NCBI RefSeq assembly: GCF_900110575.1
Contig: NZ_FOEF01000016.1
Location: 62,001-126,000, forward strand
DNA length: 64,000 nucleotides
Source: Amycolatopsis saalfeldensis
GTDB lineage: Bacteria > Actinomycetota > Actinomycetes > Mycobacteriales > Pseudonocardiaceae
Reading direction: 5' to 3'
A model generated the notes under the pieces. The model made no database searches. It saw nothing but the letters and a program-made list of their open reading frames with translations, and had not been told where the DNA came from. Of the stretch, positions 33,402 to 43,073 are shown one piece after another (position 1 is the stretch's first letter; every line of letters starts with the position of its first letter). Position numbers and translations under genes: made by a program.

Positions 33402-33626
33402 TCACTCGGGATGCTGCGCGACGACCACCACGGCGTCACGCAGGGCGGCCCGCAGCCGGCCGACGTCCAGCGGTCCCAGCACGGCCGCCTCGCCCGGTGG
33501 TGCCACGAGCACGATCTTGTCGTCGCTGCTCACGAACACCGTCACGTCCCTCCGCCTGCCCGCCAGATCCCGGCAACCGACCGACCACTCGTCCCGACCC
33601 GACACGGTCCTCGCCCTCCGATTCAC
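33402..33626 (-). CDS. Small hypothetical protein
   Basis: The 74-residue protein has a mixed beta pattern (VTVFVSSDDKIVLVAPPGEAAV) ending GPLDVGRLRAALRDAVVVVA, a form I recall in small actinobacterial proteins of unknown function. GTG 33626 follows a GAAG; the start is not certain. It lies upstream of the acyl-CoA reductase gene with the palindromic site between them. Confidence 0.55.
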   Translation of the reverse strand: MNRRARTVSGRDEWSVGCRDLAGRRRDVTVFVSSDDKIVLVAPPGEAAVLGPLDVGRLRAALRDAVVVVAQHPE

Positions 33627-33832
33627 CTTCGTGTGGCGCTTGTGCGGGGGTGTGACCGCGGCTTCCGGAGCTGCTTACGCCGGTTCACCCGAATTGCCTA
33701 CCGGCGAGTTTTCCCGGACAGCGGCGGGACAGAAAAACCCACACATCCGACGTCTGGGTTGACCATCGCCAGCGGGCTCGCGTTAGGTGTGGATGGACCA
33801 CGGCCCAGCGGCGTTCCCGGAGGACAACGGTT

Positions 33833-36166
33833 ATGGACACTCCCGACGGCACTGGAACTTTCCTTTCCCGGCGCGGTTTCCTGGCTGTGACCGGCGGGGT
33901 GCTCGCGTCGGCGGCCCTGCCCGCCACGGCGTCGGCAGCCTCGGCGGCGACTGCGGCCACGGGGGCGGCGCCGGTCGCCGGAGGTATGGCACCGGTGGAT
34001 CTGATCGACCCATTCATCGGAGCGGTGACCACCTCCGCCGACACCGCGTGCGGGAAGACGTATCCCGGCGCCGTGAAGCCGTTCGGCCTGGTGCAGCTGA
34101 GCCCGGACACGGTCTCCGGCGGCGACAACGGCAGCGGCTACTCGGCCGAGATGACCACGATCGAGGGATTCAGCTTCCTGCACATGTCGGGCGTCGGCTG
34201 TTACGGCGACCTCGGCAACCTCCAGGTGCTGCCCCAGACCGGCCCGCTCGTGCTGGGCCGGGACGAGGCGAAAAGCCCGTACCGCAAGGAAACCGAGGCC
34301 GCCCATGCCGGCTATTACACCGTGGAGCTGGATCGGTACCGCGTCCGCGCGGAGCTGACCGCGGCGACGCGGGCGGGCCAGTTGCGCTTCACCTTCCACG
34401 ACGCCGGCACCGGCCGGGTCAAGGTCGACCTCACGCGCCGGATCGGCGGCGACGGCTCGCACTCCATCGCGCAGTCCGTGCGCCAGGTCGACGCCACCAC
34501 GGTCGAAGGCTGGATGCGCTGCGACCACACCGGCGGCGGCTGGATCTGCGGCGCGCAGAGCCCGGCGTACACGGTGTACTTCTCGCTGCGCTTCGAGCGG
34601 CCGGTCACGGTTTTCGGCACCTGGGACGGCGCCGACGTCCGCACCGATGTCACCGAGCGGACGGGCACGCAGCTCGGCTTCTACGCCGAGTTCCCGGTCG
34701 CGGCGGGCGAGCAGGTCGGGGTGAAGGCGGGCGTCTCGTTCGTCGACGTCGACGGCGCGCGGGCGAACCTGCGCCACGACCTGCCGGGCTGGGACTTCCG
34801 CGCCGCCGCGGCCGGCGCGCGGACCGCGTGGGCGGAGACGATCGGCAAGGTGTCGGCCGAGGGCGGCACGGCCGAGCAGCGGCAGATCTTCGAAACCGCG
34901 CTCTACCACTCGATGACGGACCCGCGCGTGTTCGGCGACGTCGACGGCCGGTACCGCATCGGCGACAACCCGCCGGCCCGCGACGCGTTCACGCACCGGA
35001 CGCTGTTCAGCGGCTGGGACGTGTTCCGCGCGCAGTTCCCGCTGCTGACGATCGTCGACCCCGGCTCGGTCGAGGACACGATCAGCTCGCTCGTCGGGCT
35101 CACCGACGCCGGGCTGGTGCGCGGGCTCGCGCGCTGGGAGCTGCTGGGCAAGGACACCGACACGATGCTCGGCGACGCCGCCGTGAACGTGATCGCGGAG
35201 GCCTACCTCAAAGGGATCCGCGGCTTCGACGTCGAGAAGGCGTATCAGTTCTGTCGAGAGGTGGCGCTCGGCCCGGCGGCGCGCTCCAACCGTACGGACT
35301 TCGCGAACTGGACGTCGCTCGGTTACTCCGTCACGTACAGCCTGTCGGCGACACTCGAGAACGCCTACAGCGATTACGCCCTCGCACGCTTCGCCGAGGC
35401 ACTCGGCAAGAAGGACGACGCGGCCGCGCTTTACCGGACAGCGCAGAACTACCGGAACCTGTTCAACGCCGACGCCGGCTGGTTCCGCGGCCGTAATGCC
35501 GACGGCTCGTGGATGGGCCCCGCGGACGGCTGCATCGAGAGCAATCCCGAGCAGCAGGGCTGGTTCGTGCCGCAGGACGTCCAGGGGCTGATCGACCTCG
35601 CGGGCGGGCGGCAGGCGTTCGCGGACCGGCTGAACGGGATCTTCGAGCGCACACCGCCCGAGCTGATGATGAAGTGGAACGAGGACTACAACCACAGCAA
35701 CGAGCCCGTGCAGCAGATGCCGTTCATGTTCACCTACGCGGGCGCGCCGTGGCTCACGCAGAAGTGGTCGCGTTACGTCTGCCGGTACGCCTACGGCCTC
35801 GGCCCGAACGGACTGGCCGGCAATGACGACGCCGGGCAGATGTCGGCCTGGTACGTGCTCGCGGCCGCGGGCTTCTACCCCGTTTCGCCGGCCAGCGGCG
35901 TGTACATCCTGGGCAGCCCGGTATTCGACCGCGTGCGCTTCGCCACCGGCCGCGGCACGACGTTCACCGTGCGAGCCGACGGCAACTCCGAGGAGAACGT
36001 GTACGTGCGCTCGGCGCGGCTGAACGGCCGTTCGCTGCGGCGGGCGTGGCTGACCCACGAGGAGATCGTCCGCGGCGGCGAGCTGCGGCTGACCATGGGC
36101 TCGACGCCGGACACCGCGTGGGGCGCCGATCCGCGGCAGGCGCCGCCGTCACTGACCCGGGCCTGA
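33833..36166 (+). CDS. Secreted glycoside hydrolase family 92 alpha-1,2-mannosidase
   Basis: The 777-residue protein begins with a Tat signal (SRRGFLAVTGG, then an Ala-rich region). The mature part is GH92: IDPFIG, FGLVQLSPDT, HMSGVGCYGDLG in the N-terminal beta-sandwich, and in the barrel GWDVFRAQFP, KWNEDYNHSNEPVQQ and GNDDAGQMSAWYV with catalytic acidic residues. Ca-dependent enzymes of this family trim alpha-mannosides. ATG 33833 has CCGGAGGAC upstream. It stands alone on this strand; the substrate is probably environmental glycan. Confidence 0.92.
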   Translation: MDTPDGTGTFLSRRGFLAVTGGVLASAALPATASAASAATAATGAAPVAGGMAPVDLIDPFIGAVTTSADTACGKTYPGAVKPFGLVQLSPDTVSGGDNGSGYSAEMTTIEGFSFLHMSGVGCYGDLGNLQVLPQTGPLVLGRDEAKSPYRKETEAAHAGYYTVELDRYRVRAELTAATRAGQLRFTFHDAGTGRVKVDLTRRIGGDGSHSIAQSVRQVDATTVEGWMRCDHTGGGWICGAQSPAYTVYFSLRFERPVTVFGTWDGADVRTDVTERTGTQLGFYAEFPVAAGEQVGVKAGVSFVDVDGARANLRHDLPGWDFRAAAAGARTAWAETIGKVSAEGGTAEQRQIFETALYHSMTDPRVFGDVDGRYRIGDNPPARDAFTHRTLFSGWDVFRAQFPLLTIVDPGSVEDTISSLVGLTDAGLVRGLARWELLGKDTDTMLGDAAVNVIAEAYLKGIRGFDVEKAYQFCREVALGPAARSNRTDFANWTSLGYSVTYSLSATLENAYSDYALARFAEALGKKDDAAALYRTAQNYRNLFNADAGWFRGRNADGSWMGPADGCIESNPEQQGWFVPQDVQGLIDLAGGRQAFADRLNGIFERTPPELMMKWNEDYNHSNEPVQQMPFMFTYAGAPWLTQKWSRYVCRYAYGLGPNGLAGNDDAGQMSAWYVLAAAGFYPVSPASGVYILGSPVFDRVRFATGRGTTFTVRADGNSEENVYVRSARLNGRSLRRAWLTHEEIVRGGELRLTMGSTPDTAWGADPRQAPPSLTRA

Positions 36167-36245
36167 CCTCGTCCGACGGGATGTGGCGGGCGGGCATCGG
36201 GAGTAGCGTCCGGGCGGCAGGTCGCGGTCGGCGTTGGAGGTCGTG

Positions 36246-37472
36246 GTGTCGGAACCCCGGAAGATCGTCATCATCGGAGCGGGACTGGCCGGAGCGTCGG
36301 CCGCCACTGCGTTGCGGGAGCGGGGCTACGGGGGTGACGTGCTGCTGATGGGCGCCGACCCGCACCGGCCGTACGAGCTGCCGCCGCTGTCGAAGGGCGT
36401 GCTGCTCGGCAACAGCGACGAACCGGACTGGGTCCACGACGAGGGCTACTACGCCGAGCACGACATCCGGCTCTCCTCGGGCGTCACGGCGACGCGGCTG
36501 GAGCTGGGCGCGCGGCTCGTGCTCGACGACGCCGGCGGCGAGCACCTGTACGACCGGCTCGTGCTGGCCACCGGCTCACGTCCGCGCCCGCTGCCCGTGC
36601 CGGGCGGCGACCTCCCGGGCCTGTACACGCTGAGGACGTTGGACGATTCCCTGCGGCTGCGTGCGGCCTTCGCGGATGCCGAACGGGTCGTGGTGGTCGG
36701 CGCGGGCTGGATCGGCACCGAGGCCGCCGCGGCGGCGCGTCACCACGGCGCGGACGTCACGGTGGTGGCGCCGGAACGGCTGCCGCTCGCGCACGTGGTC
36801 GGTGCCGAGGTCGCGGGCGTTTTCCGTGACCTGCACACGGAAAACGGCGTGCACTGGCGGCTGGGCGAGCAGGTCGCGGAGGTCCTCGGAGACCCGGGCG
36901 GCGTGCGCGGCGTGCGGCTCGCGGGCGGCGACGAGATCGTCGCGGACGTGGTGCTGATCGCCATCGGCGCGGCGCCGCGGGTGGAACTGGCGCACACGGC
37001 CGGCTTGGAACTGTCCGACGACGGCGGCATCAGCGTCGACGCGGGCCTGCGCACGGCCGCCCCGGACGTCTACGCCATCGGCGACATCGCCGCGCACTTC
37101 CACCCGCGCTACGGCCACCGCGTCCGCGTGGAGCACTGGGCGACGGCGCGCACGCAGGGCGCCCACGTGGCGGCGAACCTGCTCGGCGAGAACGAGCCGT
37201 ACCTGGATCTGCCGTACTTCTTCACGGATCAATACGACCTGGGCTGCGAGTACCGCGGCTTGGCCGACCTGGACACCGACCGCCTGGTGGTGCGCGGCGA
37301 CCTGGCGGCGCGGGACTTCACGGCGTTCTGGGTCACCCCGGACGGCGAGGTGAGCGCGGCCATGAACGTCAACCAGTGGGATGACGGGGACGCGCTGCAG
37401 GCCCTCGTCGACAGTCGCGCGCGGGTGAGCGACCAGGACCTGAAGTCCGGCAGCCTCGCGGAAATCGGCTAG
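36246..37472 (+). CDS. FAD-dependent ferredoxin reductase
   Basis: The 408-residue flavoprotein has an N-terminal FAD site (IIGAGLAGAS), the PPLSKGVL loop, a central NAD(P) site (VVGAGWIGTE) and a second FAD contact (VYAIGDIA). It resembles reductases that pass electrons from NAD(P)H to ferredoxin for cytochrome P450s and Rieske oxygenases. No P450 or ferredoxin gene is beside it. GTG 36246 is chosen as TGGAGGTC lies eight bases upstream. Confidence 0.88.
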   Translation: MSEPRKIVIIGAGLAGASAATALRERGYGGDVLLMGADPHRPYELPPLSKGVLLGNSDEPDWVHDEGYYAEHDIRLSSGVTATRLELGARLVLDDAGGEHLYDRLVLATGSRPRPLPVPGGDLPGLYTLRTLDDSLRLRAAFADAERVVVVGAGWIGTEAAAAARHHGADVTVVAPERLPLAHVVGAEVAGVFRDLHTENGVHWRLGEQVAEVLGDPGGVRGVRLAGGDEIVADVVLIAIGAAPRVELAHTAGLELSDDGGISVDAGLRTAAPDVYAIGDIAAHFHPRYGHRVRVEHWATARTQGAHVAANLLGENEPYLDLPYFFTDQYDLGCEYRGLADLDTDRLVVRGDLAARDFTAFWVTPDGEVSAAMNVNQWDDGDALQALVDSRARVSDQDLKSGSLAEIG

Positions 37473-37605
37473 CCCGTTCGCTTTGAATGTGTAACGCCGG
37501 GCCCCGGCCGTCGATGAGCAGGCGACGACCGGCCGAGAAGGCCGGCGCGACGGCGCTGGTGGATTCTCGGCGCGGTGCTGGCGATCCTGGCCGTGACGGG
37601 GGGCG

Positions 37606-38223
37606 GTGGCGGAGGTGTACGCGCAGGCCAGGCGCGCCATCTTCGCGGGCAGGCTCGATCCCGCCGCGTTGTTCCAGCACGATGCGAAGGGGCTCGCCGC
37701 GCTGCTCGCACCGGACCAGCGGGACCAGCTCATGCCGGTGCTCACCGCGAAGCCGACAAAGGGCAAGAGCGCTTTTTCCGGCTACCCGACCGAAATCGCC
37801 GACGGTTACCATCTGCTCGACGCGGGCCCGCGGACGTTCGGCACGCTGACCGCGCACCCGGGCAAGCCGGGCGAGCCGGGCGAGCTGGCGGTCGACGCGA
37901 AGTACGTGATCGCCTACGCCTTCGACGACGTGCACGTCGCCGGCCTGACCAACCCGGCCGAGATCGTCAGCTTCCTGCGCGTGGACGAGACCTACGTGGT
38001 CCGCAGCGGCCCGGCCTTCGCCGACGCAGGCCACGGGCTCTGGATCGAAAACGGCCAGAGCGCCTATTCTTCGGTCGGCTGCGCCGCGGCGGACGAGGGC
38101 TTCCTCGCCCCCGGTTACGCCAACCCGCCGGCCGTCTCACTGGCCGGCGAGCACCAGGACGCCCCTGGCTACTACGACCCGAAGTACCCGGTCCCGACCC
38201 TCGACGGCTGCCCGTCGAACTGA
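37606..38223 (+). CDS. Hypothetical protein, N-terminal membrane anchor frameshifted
   Basis: The 205-residue frame begins at GTG 37606 (VAEVYAQARRAIFAG) and reads as a soluble extracytoplasmic domain with two Cys near the end (VGCAAADEG and DGCPSN). Upstream, ATG 37514 (MSRRRPAEK) is in a second frame, and a hydrophobic helix (WWILGAVLAILAV) is in a third frame around 37551-37590. The joins fall in a GCGCG tract and a six-G run. Either the gene is decaying or there are sequence errors. Domain identity is not recognised. Confidence 0.6.
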   Translation: MAEVYAQARRAIFAGRLDPAALFQHDAKGLAALLAPDQRDQLMPVLTAKPTKGKSAFSGYPTEIADGYHLLDAGPRTFGTLTAHPGKPGEPGELAVDAKYVIAYAFDDVHVAGLTNPAEIVSFLRVDETYVVRSGPAFADAGHGLWIENGQSAYSSVGCAAADEGFLAPGYANPPAVSLAGEHQDAPGYYDPKYPVPTLDGCPSN

Positions 38224-38260
38224 GACCCCGCGCCCCGACCACGTTGCCCCGCAGCGAACC

Positions 38261-39301
38261 TCATGCGTCGACGGTCGACAACCGGCCCTCGCGATCGAGG
38301 TACGCGCGCAGGTTCGGCGGGTCGTAGCCCAGCACCTCCCGGCGTTCGAGGACGCTGGAGGCGACGGATTCGTGCGCCGGGTCCGTGACGCCGATCGGCC
38401 GGGTCACCGAGGGCAGCAGGAGGTAGAAACCCTTGCGGGACTGGTACATCGGGCCCAGCGGATCGGGGATGACGGCCGGGTCGGGGGTCAAGGTGAGGCC
38501 GCACGAGCGGGCCCGGCCGGCCAGCCAGCGCATCGGCACGTCGGCCAGGCCGTGGTCGGTCTTGCCGCCCCCGCCGACGTCGGCGTGGTAGCCCGGGAAC
38601 CAGACCTGCTCCACCCGCTGTTCGCTGCCGGCCGCTGGCGGCACCCAGATCGACGGCACGAACGGCCTGCGGTGCTCGTCGATCGACAGGGCCTGGAACG
38701 CCGCGTCCACCTGCGAGCTGAGCGCCGTGTCGTGGAATTCGAAGCGGCGGTTGACCAAGTCGGCCGGCCAGACGCCGGTGAGCGGGATGCCCAGTGAGCC
38801 CACGGTGTCCCACACGCCGATGAAATGGATCCGCGGCTCGCGCGAGTACGTCCGGCGAAACAGCGTCGCCTCGGTCTCGCGCGGGTGGCTCGCGTCGCGG
38901 CGGTCGCGGTACAGCGCGTACGCGCGCGGCACGAGGTCGATGTGTTCCGGTCGCAGCAGGCCGGAGTTGCGTACGAGCCCGGCGATGCTGCGCACCGTGT
39001 ACGCGCCCCGGCTGAAGCCGACGAAGAAGATCTCGTCGCCTTCTTCATAGGTGCGCACGAGGAACCGGTACGCCTCACAGATGTCGTCGGACAGCCCGAG
39101 CCCGAACGCGCCGCCCAGCAGCTTCCAGCGGACCGTGCCGACGCCGGAGTGGTAGTAGACGCGCTGGGGCGTGCCGTCTTCGCCGATCGGGGCCACGGAC
39201 AGCGCGAGCCGGGTGACGTTGCTCGGCGCGGCCACCGCCCCGTCGGCCAGGTCGGCCGTGTCCCACGTTCCGTCGCAGCAGATCACGATCCGCTTCGGCA
39301 T
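38261..39301 (-). CDS. DUF2235 alpha/beta-hydrolase (Tle1-like phospholipase fold)
   Basis: The 346-residue protein has the DUF2235 pattern: CCDGTWDT at the N-terminus, nucleophile loop GFSRGAYTVR, GVWDTVGSLG with the acid and GYHADVGGG with the His. In proteobacteria this family contains type VI phospholipase effectors; many actinobacteria without such a system also carry it, so its role here is unknown. No signal peptide is visible. It ends 37 bp from the convergent hypothetical gene. Confidence 0.82.
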   Translation of the reverse strand: MPKRIVICCDGTWDTADLADGAVAAPSNVTRLALSVAPIGEDGTPQRVYYHSGVGTVRWKLLGGAFGLGLSDDICEAYRFLVRTYEEGDEIFFVGFSRGAYTVRSIAGLVRNSGLLRPEHIDLVPRAYALYRDRRDASHPRETEATLFRRTYSREPRIHFIGVWDTVGSLGIPLTGVWPADLVNRRFEFHDTALSSQVDAAFQALSIDEHRRPFVPSIWVPPAAGSEQRVEQVWFPGYHADVGGGGKTDHGLADVPMRWLAGRARSCGLTLTPDPAVIPDPLGPMYQSRKGFYLLLPSVTRPIGVTDPAHESVASSVLERREVLGYDPPNLRAYLDREGRLSTVDA

Positions 39302-39354
39302 CGCACCTCATTCCGGCTGACAGCATCCCGGCTATCAAGGCACGAACGGCGCGG

Positions 39355-40620
39355 TCATTTCAACGGTTTGGCCAAACTCGCGTCGAGCTGTGGCGCCGGG
39401 CGGGTCAGCGTGAGGAAGGCCAGCAGCGCGAGCACGCCGAACCCGGCCATCGTGGCGGCCATCGGCACCGCCGTGCCCGGGCCGCCGAGGCCGACCAGCG
39501 GCGTCGCGACCCCGCCGATCACGAACTGCAGCACCCCGAGCAGCGCCGACGCCGAACCGGCCGACCGCGCGTGCTCGGCCAGCGCGAGCGAGCTCGCGTT
39601 CGGCATCACCAGCCCGATGCTGGAAACGACCACCAGCAACGGGATCACCAGGCCGATCAGCGGCAGCCCGGCCGTCACCGCGAACAGCACGCCGAGGCCG
39701 CCGGCCGCCGCCACGGTCAAGCCCGCGGCCAGCAGCGTCCGCTCGGAGAACCGGCCCACCAGCCGCCCGTTGAGCTGGCCGGCGAGCACGATGCCGACGC
39801 CGTTGAGGCCGAACACCAGGCTGAACTGCTGCGGGCTGAGGCCGTACACGCCCTGCAGCGCGAAGGAAGAGCCCGAGATGTAGGCGAACAGCCCGGCGAA
39901 CATCAGCCCGGACGCCAGCGCGTAGCCGAGGAAGGAACGGTCCGCGAGCAATCCCGCGTACGTGCGCAGCACCCCGCCCAGCCGCGCGGGCGTGCGGTTC
40001 CCGAGGGCCAGCGGCTCCGGCATCGCGACCGCGACGACCACCAGCAGCAGCACGCCGAACCCGGTCAGCACCACGAACACCCCGCGCCAGCTGGTGAAGT
40101 TCAGCAGCTGACCGCCGAGCACCGGCGCGATGATCGGGGCCAGGCCGTTGACCAGCATCAGCATCGAGAAGAACTTCGTCATCGCCTTGCCGGAGAACAG
40201 GTCTCGCACGGTCGCACGGGAGATCACGATCCCGGCGGCGGCGCCCAAGGCCTGCACCGCGCGGGCGATGATCAGCAGCGTGATGTCCGGGCTGACGGCC
40301 GCGGCCACCGAGCCCACGACGTACAGCGCCAGCCCGATCAGCAGCGGCACGCGCCGTCCGTACGCGTCGGACAGCGGCCCCACCACCACCTGCCCGAGGG
40401 CGAGCCCGACGATGAACGCGGTCAGCGTGAGCTGGACCGTCGAGTCACTCGCGCCGAGATCGACGGCCAGCCGGGGCAGCGCCGGCAGGTACATGTCGAT
40501 GGAAAGCGGCCCGAACGCCGAGAGCCCGCCGAGGATCAACAGGAACCGGAGGGTCCCCTCGCGCCTCGGTGTCTTCCGCTCGGCTCTGGTGGTGCCAGCG
40601 GTTTCGGCCGTAGTACTCAT
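39355..40620 (-). CDS. Bcr/CflA-type MFS multidrug transporter
   Basis: The 421-residue protein has 12 predicted membrane helices with loop motif GPLSDAYGRR and FGPLSIDMYLPALP at the start, as in the Bcr/CflA drug-efflux family. It is divergent from the L-fucose-type operon across 286 bp that hold the operator-like 40867-40877 site. The substrate is unknown. Confidence 0.88.
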   Translation of the reverse strand: MSTTAETAGTTRAERKTPRREGTLRFLLILGGLSAFGPLSIDMYLPALPRLAVDLGASDSTVQLTLTAFIVGLALGQVVVGPLSDAYGRRVPLLIGLALYVVGSVAAAVSPDITLLIIARAVQALGAAAGIVISRATVRDLFSGKAMTKFFSMLMLVNGLAPIIAPVLGGQLLNFTSWRGVFVVLTGFGVLLLVVVAVAMPEPLALGNRTPARLGGVLRTYAGLLADRSFLGYALASGLMFAGLFAYISGSSFALQGVYGLSPQQFSLVFGLNGVGIVLAGQLNGRLVGRFSERTLLAAGLTVAAAGGLGVLFAVTAGLPLIGLVIPLLVVVSSIGLVMPNASSLALAEHARSAGSASALLGVLQFVIGGVATPLVGLGGPGTAVPMAATMAGFGVLALLAFLTLTRPAPQLDASLAKPLK

Positions 40621-40866
40621 GTGTGGTCCCCATCCCCAGAGTCGCCGGGCACGCGCGCGACGCGTGACCTTCGCTCAAACCCACGGGCGGCTGTCCGCTA
40701 TTCCGGTTGTGGCCCGGACCACCCCGGATGCCCGGATCCGGGCTTCGCGCCCCGGCTGGAGGGAGCACGATTGTCCCGGACCGGCGGACCAGTCTCACCT
40801 GGGTGATCCGATCAATTTTCAGCCAAATCCGTCCACCCTCTAGATCCGCGTGGCCGCGTGCGCTAT

Positions 40867-40877
40867 ACATCGGATGT
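40867..40877. promoter_or_regulatory. Candidate GntR operator ACATCGGATGT
   Basis: A symmetric 11-bp element (ACATC-G-GATGT) lies 30 bp upstream of the FAH-type gene and overlaps a TATACAT that could be a -10. It differs by one base from the 48311-48321 site between the GntR and mutarotase genes. Confidence 0.5.
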
Positions 40878-40906
40878 CTTGATGGAGTGGTGAGAGGGGA
40901 ACGTCC

Positions 40907-41767
40907 GTGCAGTTAGTGCGTCTCGGAGCAGCGGGAGATGAGCGTCCGTTCGTCCGTGCCGGTGACGGTGCGCTGTACGACCTCTCCGGGCTGACCGCCG
41001 ACATCACCGGCGCCTGGCTCGCGGGCGACGGACCGGCCCGCGCGGCCGCGGCGCTCGACGCCGGCGAACTGCCCGCCGCGGGCCCCGAGGCGGCCGGACT
41101 GCGGGTCGGGCCGCCGATCGCCGCGCCCGGCAAGATCGTCTGCATCGGCATGAACTACCGGCGCCACGCCGAGGAAACCGGCGCGGCCGTGCCGTCCGAG
41201 CCGGTGCTGTTCATGAAGGCCCCCGACGTGATCGTCGGGCCGCACGACGACGTGCTCATCCCGCGCGAGTCCACCAGCACCGACTGGGAGGTGGAGCTCG
41301 GCGTGGTGATCGGCAAGCAGGCGCGTTACCTCGACCGTGTCGAAGACGCGCTCGCCCACGTCGCCGGATACGTGCTGTCGAACGACGTCTCCGAGCGCGA
41401 GTTCCAGATCCACCGCGGCGGCCAGTGGGACAAGGGCAAGAACTGCGAGACGTTCAACCCGCTCGGCCCGGTGCTGGTGACCGCCGACGAGGTGCCCGAC
41501 CCGCAGGCCCTGGGCCTGCGCACCTGGGTGAACGCCAAGTTGGTCCAGGACTCGAAGACGTCCGACATGGTCTTCTCCGTGGCCGAGATCGTCCATTACC
41601 TCAGCCAGTTCATGGTGCTGCGCCCCGGCGACCTGATCAACACCGGCACCCCCGAGGGCGTCGCGCTCGGGCAGCCCGAACCCAAGCCGTACCTGCGCGA
41701 GGGCGACGTCGTCGAGCTGGAGATCGACGGCCTCGGCCGCCAGCGCCAGACGATGGGGCAGGCCTGA
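40907..41767 (+). CDS. Fumarylacetoacetate hydrolase family protein, probable 2,4-diketo-3-deoxy-L-fuconate hydrolase
   Basis: The 286-residue protein has the FAH fold with metal site DWEVELGVVIG and SNDVSEREFQ, and GDLINTGTPEGV at the end. In the L-fucose route this enzyme splits 2,4-diketo-3-deoxy-L-fuconate to pyruvate and L-lactate. The assignment rests on the adjacent fuconate dehydratase, SDR and lactonase; by sequence alone it is a broad FAH hydrolase. GTG 40907 has a GAGAGGGGA site upstream. It is first in the operon. Confidence 0.8.
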   Translation: MQLVRLGAAGDERPFVRAGDGALYDLSGLTADITGAWLAGDGPARAAAALDAGELPAAGPEAAGLRVGPPIAAPGKIVCIGMNYRRHAEETGAAVPSEPVLFMKAPDVIVGPHDDVLIPRESTSTDWEVELGVVIGKQARYLDRVEDALAHVAGYVLSNDVSEREFQIHRGGQWDKGKNCETFNPLGPVLVTADEVPDPQALGLRTWVNAKLVQDSKTSDMVFSVAEIVHYLSQFMVLRPGDLINTGTPEGVALGQPEPKPYLREGDVVELEIDGLGRQRQTMGQA

Positions 41768-41768
41768 G

Positions 41769-43073
41769 ATGGCCACGATCGTCGGCATGGAGGTGCTCGA
41801 CGTCCGGTTCCCGACCTCGCGGGAGCTGGACGGCTCGGACGCGATGAACCCCGACCCCGACTACTCGGCCGCGTACGTGGTGCTGCACACCGACGGCGGC
41901 CCGGACGGCTACGGGCTCGCGTTCACCATCGGCCGCGGCAACGACGTGCAGGCCGCCGCCATCCGCGCGCTCGCGCCGCACGTGGTCGGCCGCGCCGTGC
42001 CCGAGGACGCGCAGGCGCTCGGCGACCTTTCCCGCGAGCTGGTCGGCGACTCGCAGTTCCGGTGGCTGGGCCCGGAGAAGGGCGTGGCGCACATGGCGAT
42101 CGGCGCCGTGGTCAACGCGGCCTGGGACCTCGCCGCGCGCCGCGCCGGGCTGCCGCTGTGGAAGTTCGCCGCGAGCATGACGCCGGAAGAGCTGGTCTCG
42201 CTCGTCGATTTCCGTTACCTGTCGGACGCGCTGACCGAGGCCGAAGCGCTCGGGATCCTGCGCGCCGCCGAGCCCGGCCGCGTCGAGCGGATCGCGAAGC
42301 TGGAGGCCGAGGGCTACCGCGCGTACAGCACGTCGCCCGGCTGGCTGGGCTACTCCGACGCGAAGCTGGTGCGGCTGGCCGAGCAGGCCGTGGCGGACGG
42401 CTTCGAGATGATCAAGCTGAAGGTCGGCGGTGACGTCGCCGACGACGTCCGCCGGCTGAAGCTGGCGCGGGAGACGGTGGGCCCGGACATCCGCGTCGCC
42501 GTCGACGCCAACCAGCGCTGGGACGTCGAGGCGGCCATCGCGTGGATGACCGAGCTGGCGCCCTTCGACCCGTACTGGATCGAGGAGCCGACTTCGCCCG
42601 ACGACGTGCTCGGGCACGCTGCCATCGCGAAGGCGCTCGCGCCGATCAAGGTCGCCACCGGCGAGCACGTGCAGAACCGGGTGATGTTCAAGCAGCTGCT
42701 GCAGGCCGGCGGCCTCTCGGTGCTCCAGCTCGACGCCGCGCGGGTCGGCGGGGTCAACGAGAACCTCGCGATCCTGTTGCTGGCGGCCAAGTTCGGCGTG
42801 CCGGTGTGCCCGCACGCCGGCGGCGTCGGGCTCTGCGAGCTGGTGCGGCACCTGTCGATGTTCGACTTCGTGGCCGTGTCCGGCGACGACACCGACCGCA
42901 CCATCGAGTGGGTGGACCACCTGCACGAGCACTTCACCGACCCGGCCGTCGTGCGCGGCGGCCGTTACCTCGCCCCGACCGCCCCCGGGTTCTCCGCGCG
43001 CATGCACGACGCGACGCTGCGCCGCTTCCGGTTCCCGGACGGTCCAGAGTGGACGGAGACGCCCAGTGAGTGA
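41769..43073 (+). CDS. L-fuconate dehydratase (enolase superfamily)
   Basis: The 434-residue protein has the mandelate racemase-like enolase site: Lys in IKLKVGG, acidic ligands in VAVDANQRWD, IEEPTSPDD and TGEHVQNR, and the HAGGVGL His. The RGNDVQAAAI and SDSQFRW-like early segments match characterised L-fuconate dehydratases. It removes water from L-fuconate to give 2-keto-3-deoxy-L-fuconate. ATG 41769 follows the FAH gene by one base; its end overlaps the next gene by eight bases. Confidence 0.88.
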   Translation: MATIVGMEVLDVRFPTSRELDGSDAMNPDPDYSAAYVVLHTDGGPDGYGLAFTIGRGNDVQAAAIRALAPHVVGRAVPEDAQALGDLSRELVGDSQFRWLGPEKGVAHMAIGAVVNAAWDLAARRAGLPLWKFAASMTPEELVSLVDFRYLSDALTEAEALGILRAAEPGRVERIAKLEAEGYRAYSTSPGWLGYSDAKLVRLAEQAVADGFEMIKLKVGGDVADDVRRLKLARETVGPDIRVAVDANQRWDVEAAIAWMTELAPFDPYWIEEPTSPDDVLGHAAIAKALAPIKVATGEHVQNRVMFKQLLQAGGLSVLQLDAARVGGVNENLAILLLAAKFGVPVCPHAGGVGLCELVRHLSMFDFVAVSGDDTDRTIEWVDHLHEHFTDPAVVRGGRYLAPTAPGFSARMHDATLRRFRFPDGPEWTETPSE

